A stretch of 64,000 nt of DNA, taken from contig NZ_JBHSKT010000001.1 of the NCBI RefSeq assembly GCF_042657365.1, positions 620,001 to 684,000 of the forward strand, in the 5' to 3' direction. The translations under genes were made by a program, and so were the position numbers. Source of the stretch: Adhaeribacter_A terreus (GTDB lineage: Bacteria > Bacteroidota > Bacteroidia > Cytophagales > Hymenobacteraceae). Under the pieces are notes generated by a model, which was not told the DNA's origin, made no database searches, and saw only the letters and a program-made list of their open reading frames with translations. Shown one piece after another: positions 1-8,568 of this stretch (within the stretch, counting starts at the first letter, position 1; each line of letters begins with the position of its first letter).

Positions 1-2052
1 ATATCCTACTAACTCAACTGGTTGCAGTAAAGTTGAAAAACTCCATATAGCAGACCAATTGCTTATACCAGCGGCATTTTCAGCCCTAACCCGCCAGAAG
101 TATTGCGTGTTGTAAGCTAAATCAGAAAGGGTAACCGATGGGACCGTAATGTTATTGATGTCGGAAACCGGCGATAGAAAATCTGAAGTAGTGGCTAACT
201 GCATCTGGTACGTAGTTGCATTAGTGGGAGCGTTCCAGCTTAACGTTAGAGAAAGGTATATGCCGGTAGCATTGTTGCCAGGAGAAGCCAGTACAGGCGC
301 AGCCGGAGGAGCTAAAGGAGGGGCTTTCGTAGTGAATTTTCGGGTTACCGACCAATTGCTTTCCCCGTTATGGCTATAAGCTTTTACGCGCCAGAAATAT
401 TGGGTGCTATGGTTCAGGCCAGTAACCTGACTCGAAACTGTAGTAATATTGCTGCTGTCAGCAACTAGCGTGGCAAAATTATTTGATGTGGCAACCTGTA
501 AGCGGTACGTAGTAGCTTTATTTGCTGCATTCCAGCTTAAGATCGGTACAATAACAATTCCGGTGGCATTATCGGCCGGCAAATCAAGCACGGGTACATC
601 GGGCACAATAATGGGTTCAGCTTCAGTTGTAAAATTCCGGATCGCCGACCAGTTACTATAGCCCGCCGTATTATTTGCTCTTACCCGCCAGAAATACTGC
701 GTACTGTATGCCAGATCCGAAATAACCAGCGAATTGCCGGCAACGTTGCTGGAATCTAACACCTTGTTTGAAAAATTCGAAGAAGCGGTCACTTCTACCT
801 CGTAAGAAGCGGCATTGGCAACTGCATTCCATGTTAGTGTTGTAGTAAGACCAATTCCCGTTGCTCCGTTGGCAGGCAGGTTCAGAATCGGAACTGCGGG
901 CGGTGGTGGCGGCGGAGTGCCGTTATCGGTAGCTAATACGCCAACAGCATCGTTGGAAGTAGAAGCCAGAATTACAACGTGAGGATCAAAGGAGTTTTTG
1001 ATGCTGGTTGGGTTGTTGTAATTCCCGGAGATCAGGGTGTATTGCGCGCCGAATGAAATAGCGTTCGTAGAAGATTCCCGATACAGAATATCGCCGCCGT
1101 CTTCGTTGGAAGTGTAAACGATCCTGATCTTAGCCATTGGTTCATTCAGCACCACAATGCCACGGGTACCAATTCCAGATACGTTATAAAGGTTATCCCA
1201 GGTACCGGATGGTCGTCGAACTAACAACGCAACTCTCGGGTAACCAGGCGAATCGTAGCTGGTTTTAATAGCGCAATATAACGTACCATCGCTGGCAACT
1301 TTCAGATTCAGGTGGTCATCGGCCATGCCGCCACCCACATTCAGGGCAGATTGTGAAGCCGGAATTTCATCTGCTGACCAGGTATTAGGGCTGGTGCCAT
1401 CGTCGTGCATTTTAAAACCCCAGCGTTTGTTAACCTGGTTAGACCAGAATACACCGATCTTATTGAGCATTGGAAATGCCACTACAGCGCCAATATCATC
1501 TGAATCGATGCCTGAAGCAACTGTAATTGGCGCACTCCAGGTTGAATAAGGGGAGTCGCTCCAGCGAACGGTAATACTGCTGTTATCGTCGGAAGCCATC
1601 CACATTCTGCCGTTCGTATCAAGATCTATGGTAGCTGTTTCAGCGTTGAAATCGGTAGGAACCCGGATCGTGGAAGTTCTGCCGGTCCAGCGTTTGTAAG
1701 TACGGTTTGAGGCCACATATTCCAGCGATATCAGGTCTGATTCGCCCGGCCGGAAAAGAAAAATATGCACCAGGTTTCCGTCCACTTTGCAGTCGGCCCG
1801 GCGGTTATCTTTGGCATGTATCGTAATTACCTTGGTCCAGGTGGTACTGTCTAGTCGCCAGACATGCGCACCGTTTGCGTCTGATAATACGGTCCAATGC
1901 CTGCCATCGTGGATCCAGACTTTGGATTGAGGCTTTTCCTTGGTGTTCGTGGTTATGCTTAAGGTGTTTAAGTTCGTAAAGGTCGGGAATTGCGCAAACG
2001 TGTTTTGAATGAATAGAAATGCTGTTAACAGCACGCATATTATTGCTTTCAT
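1..2052 (-). CDS. Secreted protein with BNR-like N-terminal region and fibronectin III repeats (3' end outside window)
   Basis: One frame stays open from the ATG at 2052 to the left edge (684 codons, no stop), so the C-terminus is missing. Residues 1-20 form a signal peptide ending NTFA before QF. Residues 21-375 closely resemble the neighbour at 2423-3814: both carry QSKVW/QSKIW, THVWRLD-like, RADCKV, GNLVHI, DGTLYCA and ILYRES segments, typical of a secreted beta-propeller-like region. A PPPPPP linker near residue 379 leads to three fibronectin-III-like units (about 385-475, 480-570, 575-670), each with LSWNA and TQYFWRV. Such proteins are usually exported by Sec and often carry a T9SS sorting domain at the C-terminus, which would lie outside. 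The substrate is unknown. The two genes look like a tandem duplication followed by domain gain. Confidence 0.85.
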   Translation of the reverse strand, partial: MKAIICVLLTAFLFIQNTFAQFPTFTNLNTLSITTNTKEKPQSKVWIHDGRHWTVLSDANGAHVWRLDSTTWTKVITIHAKDNRRADCKVDGNLVHIFLFRPGESDLISLEYVASNRTYKRWTGRTSTIRVPTDFNAETATIDLDTNGRMWMASDDNSSITVRWSDSPYSTWSAPITVASGIDSDDIGAVVAFPMLNKIGVFWSNQVNKRWGFKMHDDGTSPNTWSADEIPASQSALNVGGGMADDHLNLKVASDGTLYCAIKTSYDSPGYPRVALLVRRPSGTWDNLYNVSGIGTRGIVVLNEPMAKIRIVYTSNEDGGDILYRESSTNAISFGAQYTLISGNYNNPTSIKNSFDPHVVILASTSNDAVGVLATDNGTPPPPPPAVPILNLPANGATGIGLTTTLTWNAVANAASYEVEVTASSNFSNKVLDSSNVAGNSLVISDLAYSTQYFWRVRANNTAGYSNWSAIRNFTTEAEPIIVPDVPVLDLPADNATGIVIVPILSWNAANKATTYRLQVATSNNFATLVADSSNITTVSSQVTGLNHSTQYFWRVKAYSHNGESNWSVTRKFTTKAPPLAPPAAPVLASPGNNATGIYLSLTLSWNAPTNATTYQMQLATTSDFLSPVSDINNITVPSVTLSDLAYNTQYFWRVRAENAAGISNWSAIWSFSTLLQPVELVGY

Positions 2053-2422
2053 AAAAAAGGAAGTTTAAATGTGATTGAAATTAGATTTTTATAATAAAAG
2101 GTAAAGTGAGTGTTCACCTTAGCCATTATTAATGCTGATTTGCAAGTTGATGCTTAAAGTAGAAACAGAGCAGTTTTCTGACGTAATTATTACTGATTAT
2201 ATGTAATAATTGATAAAAAGGTTGTATTATTTTTATTTGAAACTGAAGGCCAATTGCTACTTGATCAGTTTGGGTTTTTAGCTCTGCGATATAACTATTT
2301 TGCAATAAAGCTTGGGGTAAATAACTTTAAAAACGCTATGGTTTTGGGCTTCAAAAGTCGTAGGCTGCATATTACCTCAACTGCATGATGACTCTTGGAA
2401 AAAGCTGGAACTTGTCACATGC
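2053..2422. other. Intergenic region with one dispersed repeat copy
   Basis: No gene is visible. It is AT-rich and holds the start region of the secreted gene ending at 2052 and one copy of the dispersed element at 2329-2359. No convincing TAnnTTTG promoter box was found. Confidence 0.5.
2329..2359 (-). repeat. Dispersed 30-bp element, reverse copy
   Basis: A clean match (AAAAACGCTATGGTTTT, then AAAAGTC) in the gap between the two secreted paralogues, about 65 bp from the stop codon of the upstream gene. Confidence 0.75.
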
Positions 2423-3814
2423 TCAGAGACGGATCAGTTTAATGGTTTTGCTGTGTCTGTCAGTCTGTAAACGGATCATATAGAGCCCATAAGGCAATTT
2501 TCGGGCTTCCAGCTCAACATTAAACTTTTCTCCGTATTTCGTGTAACCTTCCTTTATATTGCGAACAAGGTTGCCGGTAACGTTGTAGATATCCACAGAA
2601 TACCTGGTATTGCCGGGAATCGAGAATTTTATTTCAGACGTCGTCAGGCACGGATTCGGACTAACAGCAAGGTTTAAATAAACAGCATCGAAAGCCAGTA
2701 CGCCCGCTGCAGAAAGAGAGTCTGAGGCTAGAATCAACGTGTTGGGACTGGTATTGTTCTTAATGCTGGAACTATGATTGAATTTTCCGTTCAACAGGTT
2801 AAAAGCCTGCCCGAAAGCAATAGGAGCAATAAAAGATTCTCTGTATAAGATATTGCCCCCTTTTTCATCTGCAGTATAAACGATCCGGATCTTTCCGGTA
2901 GTTTCATTTAGTAAAACAATTCCTTTGGTGCCGGTTTCAGAAACCTGGTAAAGGTTGTCCCAAACGCCGTTTGGCCGGCGCACGAGCAAGCCCAGGTTAG
3001 GGTAACCGGAATGGCGGTAACTGGTTTTAACGGCGCAGTAAAGCGTTCCGTCCCGGCCCATCGACATGTTTAAGTGGTCGTTGGCCATCCCACCCCGGTA
3101 ATTGATCGCAGACTGTGAAGCTGGTACTTCATCTTCGGTCCAGTAGGTAGGGTCGGAGCCATCGGGATGCATTCTGAAACCGAAGCGCTGGGAATTCTGA
3201 TTCGACCAGAGTACACCAATGCTGCCAAATATCGGGAGGGCAATAAGTGCACAAATATCATCTTCTTTTATTCCTGAAACTACCGAAGTCGGGTCACTCC
3301 ATTCGGCATACGGATAATCGCTCCATCGTACTTTTATGCTGTTCATGTCGTCGTATGCCACCCACATGCGGTTTTTGGTATCTATATCAATGGTGGCGGT
3401 TTCCGCACTATCATCAAGCAGAACCAACACTCTTTCCGGCCTTACCGACCAAAGTTTGTAAGTGAAAGCTTCGGGTACATATTCAATGGATAATAAAAAA
3501 GACCTGCTTTTCCGGTAAAGGAGTATGTGTACCAAGTTACCTGCTACTTTGCAATCGGCACGGGCATAACTGGATTTTGCAAGGGTAAGCATTTTGGTCC
3601 AGGTGTTGCCATCCAGCCTCCAGACGTGCGTTCCTACAGTGTCGGTAAGTACCGTCCAGTACAGGTCATCGTGAAACCAAATCTTAGATTGGGGGCTTTC
3701 CTGGGTATCGGTGGTTACGGGAAGTGGCGATAAGGGGACAATATTATAAAACTGAGCCGAAGCACTTTGAATAAATGGAAGAACGATAGCCATTACAATT
3801 AAAAATTTTCTCAT
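2423..3814 (-). CDS. Secreted protein with T9SS type A C-terminal sorting domain
   Basis: The start is the ATG at 3814, giving 463 aa and a good signal peptide (MRKFLIVMAIVLPFIQSASA). An in-frame TTG three codons upstream is less likely. Residues 20-375 are paralogous to the gene at 1-2052. The last ~80 residues (SPNPCLTTSEIKFSI, YNVTGNLV, LPYGLYMIRL, KTIKLIRL) have the form of the Por-secretion/T9SS type A sorting domain, which directs Sec-exported proteins through the type IX system to the surface or medium. The function of the propeller-like part is unknown. It may be an adhesin or carbohydrate-active protein given the polysaccharide neighbours, but nothing in the sequence proves that. Confidence 0.85.
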   Translation of the reverse strand: MRKFLIVMAIVLPFIQSASAQFYNIVPLSPLPVTTDTQESPQSKIWFHDDLYWTVLTDTVGTHVWRLDGNTWTKMLTLAKSSYARADCKVAGNLVHILLYRKSRSFLLSIEYVPEAFTYKLWSVRPERVLVLLDDSAETATIDIDTKNRMWVAYDDMNSIKVRWSDYPYAEWSDPTSVVSGIKEDDICALIALPIFGSIGVLWSNQNSQRFGFRMHPDGSDPTYWTEDEVPASQSAINYRGGMANDHLNMSMGRDGTLYCAVKTSYRHSGYPNLGLLVRRPNGVWDNLYQVSETGTKGIVLLNETTGKIRIVYTADEKGGNILYRESFIAPIAFGQAFNLLNGKFNHSSSIKNNTSPNTLILASDSLSAAGVLAFDAVYLNLAVSPNPCLTTSEIKFSIPGNTRYSVDIYNVTGNLVRNIKEGYTKYGEKFNVELEARKLPYGLYMIRLQTDRHSKTIKLIRL

Positions 3815-4190
3815 AACGGGCAACTATTAAGTAATTCGGCAAGTAGCAGTTTGTCTCAGTGGTGCATTTTATGTTTTTTTAAGTGGTGGATTTTAGAACC
3901 AGTTTTAAAAAAAATAAAAAGGGGGAGTGTCAACTTTGTGAAAATTTATATATGGTATATCTTTTAAAAAGTTGTATTATTCTGATTTATTTTTTAGGAA
4001 ATTCGTGAGCTAATTTCTTTGCTAAGCGAATGCCAATCGGATTCTTCTAAACAACTCCTTCAGAAGCTCATCCTTAACAGAAACTCTGTTTAAGTGATGA
4101 TCACAGAAATAAGCGCACAGTATTGCTCCCGAAACGCTATGCATTTGGGAGGAAAAAGTAAGGCCGCTTAATTATAGTGGATAGATTAAG
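3815..4190. other. AT-rich intergenic region
   Basis: It separates the glycosyltransferase operon end (4191) from the secreted gene start (3814). No ORF, hairpin or clear promoter box was recognised. Confidence 0.4.
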
Positions 4191-5270
4191 TCAGTAATTC
4201 CGCAGGTTTTCGGACAGCAAGGTTGTTTCAGAGTTTATCGGTTGGGGCCGCAGTTTTTCGGTGCGCTGAAATTGCTGTTTGAATACCAGCAGTTCCCGGA
4301 AATTTTGCAGCATTATTCTGTAATTTCTGAAGCTGAGCAACTTGGCTTTCAGGGAAATATAAGCCAACTCATTGGTTTGGGCAGATTTTAAGCTACCAGG
4401 CAAAAGAAGGCGTTTAACCAAGGCCGGCAGCAGTTTTAGCGTGTAATTTGCTACCGTTTTGGCGTATTGAAAGTGAAACTTCGTAATGGTGGTGCAGTCT
4501 TTATTGGCTACAAAGCGGTAGGGTATAAGGGCAGAAAAACTCTGGGCACTTTCCCGGAAATAACGCTCATGATATTCGCGGGTCAGGCGTTTGGCCGGGA
4601 TAAAGTGCCGGAAAATTAAACGGTCGTGGTACCAGATGGTGTAACCGGCCAGCGCCAGCGCAAAGCAAAGCTCATAATCGCCGCCGGAACTCAGGCTTGC
4701 TCCTTTGCGATCGGTTAACCGGGATCTGAAACCAGCTTTTAGTAACGTGTCAAAAGCTGTTCTTCGCATTACACTGCCGGCTCCGTAAACCACATTTCTA
4801 CTTACTTTTCCTGATCTGAAAGCTTGCGGGCCGCTGGCTACTAAACGCGAATTTTTAGCCCAATGCGGCGGTTTCTCCTGAAATACCAATTCGCCGTAAC
4901 CGCCGAGCATCCCGATCTCGGGGTGTTGCATCATCAGTTTGTAGGCGCGTGTTACATAATCGGGGCACAACCAGTTATCGTCGTCGCAGAAAAGCACAAA
5001 TTCGTAACGGGCTTTGGCCAAACCTAATTCGCGGGCGTAAGTTAAGCCTGGTTCAGGCTGAGGCAGCAAAGAAAACGGCGTTTTGTTCCCGAAACTTTCC
5101 CAGACAGATGCAGCAACTATGGCAGACTGGTCGGTTGAAGCATTGTCGATCACGATCACTTCCCAGGGAATTTCCGGTGGTACATTTTGCAAGGCTAGAT
5201 GGCGCAGGGTTTCTGGTAAAAGCGCTGCGCCGTTATACGTGCAGATAATTACCGATACGCCCGCTTCCAT
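4191..5270 (-). CDS. GT2 family glycosyltransferase
   Basis: A 359-aa GT-A fold enzyme. The N-terminus has the GT2 start VSVIICTYNG, the nucleotide-binding VIDNAST segment near residue 40, and the metal-binding CDDD at 95-98. The C-terminal half is basic and has no clear membrane segments. The family transfers an NDP-activated sugar to a growing glycan at the cytoplasmic face; the sugar cannot be read from sequence. Its start overlaps the 3' end of the upstream glycosyltransferase gene by 22 bp, so the two are cotranscribed. It is the last gene of the Wzm/Wzt-linked operon. Confidence 0.88.
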   Translation of the reverse strand: MEAGVSVIICTYNGAALLPETLRHLALQNVPPEIPWEVIVIDNASTDQSAIVAASVWESFGNKTPFSLLPQPEPGLTYARELGLAKARYEFVLFCDDDNWLCPDYVTRAYKLMMQHPEIGMLGGYGELVFQEKPPHWAKNSRLVASGPQAFRSGKVSRNVVYGAGSVMRRTAFDTLLKAGFRSRLTDRKGASLSSGGDYELCFALALAGYTIWYHDRLIFRHFIPAKRLTREYHERYFRESAQSFSALIPYRFVANKDCTTITKFHFQYAKTVANYTLKLLPALVKRLLLPGSLKSAQTNELAYISLKAKLLSFRNYRIMLQNFRELLVFKQQFQRTEKLRPQPINSETTLLSENLRNY

Positions 5271-6247
5271 AATTTATACAGGTTTAGTTTCAGGTATAAT
5301 TTTAAGAGTACCAGGCGTAGCAACGGGCTTTGGTGCAGGTAAAGAATATACTTTATCTGCGCTTTTACTACCTGCTCGTTATGCAGGCGGTTCCACAAAC
5401 GGTTGGCTATTTTCAGGCCGTAGTAGGCATAATATTTTTTGGAACGCGCCAGTATTCCGGTTTTCTGGCCTTCGGGCAAATGCTGTTGGATCAGTTTCAT
5501 GGCTTGGGCAAGATCTTTTAAATGCCCGCCTTTTAGAAATTTATTACCGGAAATGGAATTAGAATGCGTGCGGTATTCGGCCAGGATCTCCGGGGTATAA
5601 GCTACCGGGTAGTGACGAGCAATACGCACCCACATTTCCCAGTCTTCGCCGTAAGTAACCCCAAAAAAGCCGCCTAGTTTTTCGTACACTTCCCGGCGCA
5701 CCGTAATGCTGGCATATTGCAAACGCTGCCGCTCGCTGATGGTCTTAAGCCAGTTGGGTAAAATCCCATCGTGTTGCATTTCGGGAGTTTTATCGTAGTT
5801 TTTCCTACCGTTTTCGTCTATGCAGGCGTAGCGGCAAAACGCCGCGCCGGCTTCCGGATGTTGCACGAAAAGGGTTTCTATTTTGCGGTAATAGCCGTTT
5901 CTGACTTTATCGTCGCCGTGTAATAAATGCACATATTTGCCTTTGGCGCGAATGATGCAGGTTTCGAAATTGACCAGGCTGCCTACGTTTTTTGGTTGCC
6001 GGAAATACGCAATGCGCCCTTTTCCGATCTGTTTTACCAACGCTTCTACATCCACATCGGTGCTGAAATCGTCGATCACTTCGATCTGCATTTCGGCTTC
6101 CGGAATATTTTGCTGCAGCACACTTTCTAGGGTTTCCGGCAGAAATTGCGCACAGTTATAAACCGGAATCATGACTGACCAGGTGGGGCGTACACAATTT
6201 GCGGGTAAAGGTGCAATGCGGGGTGGAGATTTAGGAATGTAGGCCAT
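5249..6247 (-). CDS. GT2 family glycosyltransferase
   Basis: A 332-aa GT2 enzyme with SVMIPVYNCA near residue 24, VIDDFST at 57-63 and the metal-binding HGDD at 110-113, followed by a GEDWEMW segment typical of the acceptor side of GT-A enzymes. A short N-terminal extension precedes the Rossmann-like core. It overlaps the following gene by 22 bp and lies about 105 bp after the previous gene, a gap that holds a dispersed repeat. It should be a soluble or peripheral cytoplasmic enzyme adding one residue of the polymer repeat unit; donor and linkage are unknown. Confidence 0.88.
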   Translation of the reverse strand: MAYIPKSPPRIAPLPANCVRPTWSVMIPVYNCAQFLPETLESVLQQNIPEAEMQIEVIDDFSTDVDVEALVKQIGKGRIAYFRQPKNVGSLVNFETCIIRAKGKYVHLLHGDDKVRNGYYRKIETLFVQHPEAGAAFCRYACIDENGRKNYDKTPEMQHDGILPNWLKTISERQRLQYASITVRREVYEKLGGFFGVTYGEDWEMWVRIARHYPVAYTPEILAEYRTHSNSISGNKFLKGGHLKDLAQAMKLIQQHLPEGQKTGILARSKKYYAYYGLKIANRLWNRLHNEQVVKAQIKYILYLHQSPLLRLVLLKLYLKLNLYKLWKRAYR

Positions 6248-6337
6248 TGGTTCAACGTTGAAAAGTGTTCAGTGGCAGGTTGTGCAGGTTTGGTTTTTCC
6301 TTAAAAAGGGATCGGTATTTTTCAGGTTTTCGGGCCT

Positions 6338-6369
6338 GAAAATGGTAGGGTTTTAGCGGGAAAAAGTGA
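6338..6369 (-). repeat. Dispersed 30-bp element, reverse copy, covers a stop codon
   Basis: A variant copy (AAAATGGTAGGGTTTT then GAAAAAGTG). It overlaps the TAA at 6353-6355, so its distal half encodes the last residues (VTFSR) of the glycosyltransferase. Confidence 0.65.
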
Positions 6370-7396
6370 CGGCCGGTTTTAATTTACGCATCACAAACTG
6401 TTCCCGGATGAAGCTTCGCAACGATTTTAAACCGCTTATCAGCGAATAAACCTGCAACAGGAAAAAGAGCTTTGGTAAAAGTTGCAGGTTTGCAGCCAGC
6501 GCCCAGATAATGTAGTTGCGTTTGTGCAGGGCTGCTTTTTTTAAGGCACTTTGCTGGAGGTTTACGTTGGGTTTAGCCAGCATGCAAAGCGTAATAAAAT
6601 CGAGTTCTTTAACGCAGGCAACCATGGCAATTACGTTATTCCGGGCTAGAAGCGGTTCGAAATTGTGACGGTAGCAGGCCACATAGGAATCTGGCACGTG
6701 GTAATGTTCGCCGGTGTAGTAGCGGATATTGCGTAAAACCTGTTCCTGCTGGGCATGTTCGTATTCCGGCTTTTTTAAAACCTGGCAAAGGCTTTGGCTG
6801 GTTTCACGGTAATCGAGCAGCACATCGGGTAGGTTATAGAACTTGAATTTGCGGGTGAGTTGCCAGAATAATTCGTAATCTTCGGCATAAGTGGTAGAAT
6901 AATTTCGTACGCTGGCCGCTGCACTTTTTCGGAACATGATGGTAGGGTGGTAGATCCAGCAAATAAAAGTAAGGTTGTAGTAAAACAACTCACTCTTGAA
7001 CTTGTCTTGCCTGATGAAAGCTTTGTCTTCGGAAATTACCCGTACCAGCGATGAAACGAGGGCGCAATCAGGGTTTTCCTGCAAATATGCGTATTGTTTT
7101 TCCAGCCGTTGCGGGTAGCTGATATCGTCGGAATCCATGCGGGCAATTATTTCGGTTTGCGCCAGGCTGATGCCTTTATTAAGCGTGAGCGAAATGCCCA
7201 GATTCTTTTCATTCTGATAAAACCTGATCCGCGGATCGGAGAACGATCTTACTATTTCCACACTCCTGTCGGTAGAGCCATCGTCTATAATAATGAACTC
7301 GAAATCCTGAAAGGTTTGGTTCAGAATACTTTCGATGGCTTCGGCCAGGAATTTTTCGGCGTTATAAACCGGCATCAAAACTGTTAAGCGGGGCAT
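6353..7396 (-). CDS. GT2 family glycosyltransferase
   Basis: A 347-aa GT2 enzyme with LTVLMPVYNAEKFL at the N-terminus, IIIDDGSTD at 36-43 and the MDSDD metal site at 87-91, plus a YAEDYELFW segment. The C-terminal ~90 residues are hydrophobic and basic and may associate with the membrane. The first 35 bp overlap the end of the gene upstream (7362-8390), which indicates translational coupling. The last codons lie inside a copy of the dispersed element, so the C-terminus may have been changed by that sequence. Donor sugar unknown. Confidence 0.88.
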   Translation of the reverse strand: MPRLTVLMPVYNAEKFLAEAIESILNQTFQDFEFIIIDDGSTDRSVEIVRSFSDPRIRFYQNEKNLGISLTLNKGISLAQTEIIARMDSDDISYPQRLEKQYAYLQENPDCALVSSLVRVISEDKAFIRQDKFKSELFYYNLTFICWIYHPTIMFRKSAAASVRNYSTTYAEDYELFWQLTRKFKFYNLPDVLLDYRETSQSLCQVLKKPEYEHAQQEQVLRNIRYYTGEHYHVPDSYVACYRHNFEPLLARNNVIAMVACVKELDFITLCMLAKPNVNLQQSALKKAALHKRNYIIWALAANLQLLPKLFFLLQVYSLISGLKSLRSFIREQFVMRKLKPAVTFSR

Positions 7397-8390
7397 GGGC
7401 AGGTCTTTTAGTCAGGAAACCGTTTCTTTTTAAAATTTTCCGAAGCTTCTGGAATGGCTTTTTGCTTAGTTGCAGCAGCTTTTCGGGTAGCGTTCGGGTA
7501 ATATAAAACCACGTAGGGTAACGGTAAGGCAGAAAAGCGCGGTTTAAAAGCCGGTGTAATTTGGGGTCGTAAATGTTGTGGTATTGCAGATAATTTTCGA
7601 ACCAATTCAGAAAGTATTGGCGCACTTTGTGGTAATGCCCTTTTTCGTTAACCCACTGTACTACTGAGCCCGGCCGTTGCCGGTACAGATTATTGCTGGC
7701 AGAAGAAAGGTAAACTTTTTCCCGGAGGTAAATTTTGCATAAAAAAGCCTGGTCTTCGTACAGCTGGTATTCTTTTATAAACGATTCTTCGAAGCCGCCA
7801 GATCTTTCTATAGCTTTTTTGCTGAGTAGCCACGCGCAGGGACCGGCGGCAGCGGCCGTGCTGAGCGGATAAAGCCGGTAAAGCAATTCCAACGGTTCAA
7901 AGATTTTGTCCTGATGTTCCGGAAGCCTGAGCAGTTGGTTTTTTTCGTAAACGGAACCCACGGGAATTTCAAGGTCTTCGGTTGCCGGGTCGTTCCAGCT
8001 ATACCAATGCGTAGAACCTTCGGCTACCAGCCCCAGATCCGGATATTGCTGAAAAACAGTGACCTGTTTTTCCAGTTTTTCCGGAAGCCACACATCATCG
8101 GCATCTAAAAAAGCGATCAGGTTTCCTTTGGCGTGTTTAACCCCCAGGTTACGGCTTGCGCAAACGCCTTTATTGGCATGGCCTTCATGGTCCAGGTAAA
8201 ATATTTTTCCGGGATAGTCTTCGGTAAATTGTTTGGCAATATGGGTGCTTTTGTTGGTGGAGCCGTCATCGATCAGCAGCAATTCCCAGTTCTCATAGGT
8301 TTGATTAAGCACGCTTGCAATTGTTTCCGGCAAAAATTTTTCTTCGTTCAGAAACGGTATAATTACGGAAACCAGTAGTTGATTTTGCAT
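7362..8390 (-). CDS. GT2 family glycosyltransferase
   Basis: A 342-aa GT2 enzyme with VSVIIPFLNEEKFL at 7-20, LLIDDGST at 38-45, and LDADD at 95-99 as the divalent-metal site. The C-terminus is strongly basic (KKPFQKLRKILKRNG), consistent with peripheral membrane binding. It overlaps the downstream gene by 35 bp. Upstream lies a 178-bp gap with three copies of the dispersed element. Presumably it adds one sugar of the repeat unit exported by the Wzm/Wzt transporter encoded at the head of the operon. Confidence 0.88.
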   Translation of the reverse strand: MQNQLLVSVIIPFLNEEKFLPETIASVLNQTYENWELLLIDDGSTNKSTHIAKQFTEDYPGKIFYLDHEGHANKGVCASRNLGVKHAKGNLIAFLDADDVWLPEKLEKQVTVFQQYPDLGLVAEGSTHWYSWNDPATEDLEIPVGSVYEKNQLLRLPEHQDKIFEPLELLYRLYPLSTAAAAGPCAWLLSKKAIERSGGFEESFIKEYQLYEDQAFLCKIYLREKVYLSSASNNLYRQRPGSVVQWVNEKGHYHKVRQYFLNWFENYLQYHNIYDPKLHRLLNRAFLPYRYPTWFYITRTLPEKLLQLSKKPFQKLRKILKRNGFLTKRPAHAPLNSFDAGL

Positions 8391-8420
8391 GGCTGTAAAT
8401 TTTTAGACGGCTTTATTTTT

Positions 8421-8450
8421 ACTTTTTACCCCGAACACCTACCGTTTTTA
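8421..8450 (+). repeat. Dispersed 30-bp element, forward copy 1 of a triplet
   Basis: ACTTTTT, spacer, then CACCTACCGTTTTT. It is the first of three copies in the gap 8391-8568. Confidence 0.75.
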
Positions 8451-8476
8451 GCTTGCAGATGTAACGGATTCTGCTA

Positions 8477-8504
8477 GTTTTTTACTCGTTTTCCCTACCG
8501 TTTT
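8477..8504 (+). repeat. Dispersed 30-bp element, forward copy 2 of a triplet
   Basis: TTTTTTACTCG then TTCCCTACCGTTTT. Its CCG core is 56 bp after that of the first copy. Confidence 0.7.
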
Positions 8505-8532
8505 CAGCGGCCGGCTTCGGCTTGCTTTTCTG

Positions 8533-8561
8533 ACTTTTTAGGCCCAAAACCCTACCGTTTA
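8533..8561 (+). repeat. Dispersed 30-bp element, forward copy 3 of a triplet
   Basis: ACTTTTTAGGCCC then AAAACCCTACCGTTT. Its CCG core is 57 bp after that of the second copy, just before the stop codon of the deacetylase gene. Confidence 0.75.
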
Positions 8562-8568
8562 TTTTGCT

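Noticed and set aside
1805..2038. A 77-codon minus-strand frame within the secreted gene at 1-2052
   Set aside because: It lies in another frame inside the larger open frame that has a signal peptide and clear homology to the neighbour.
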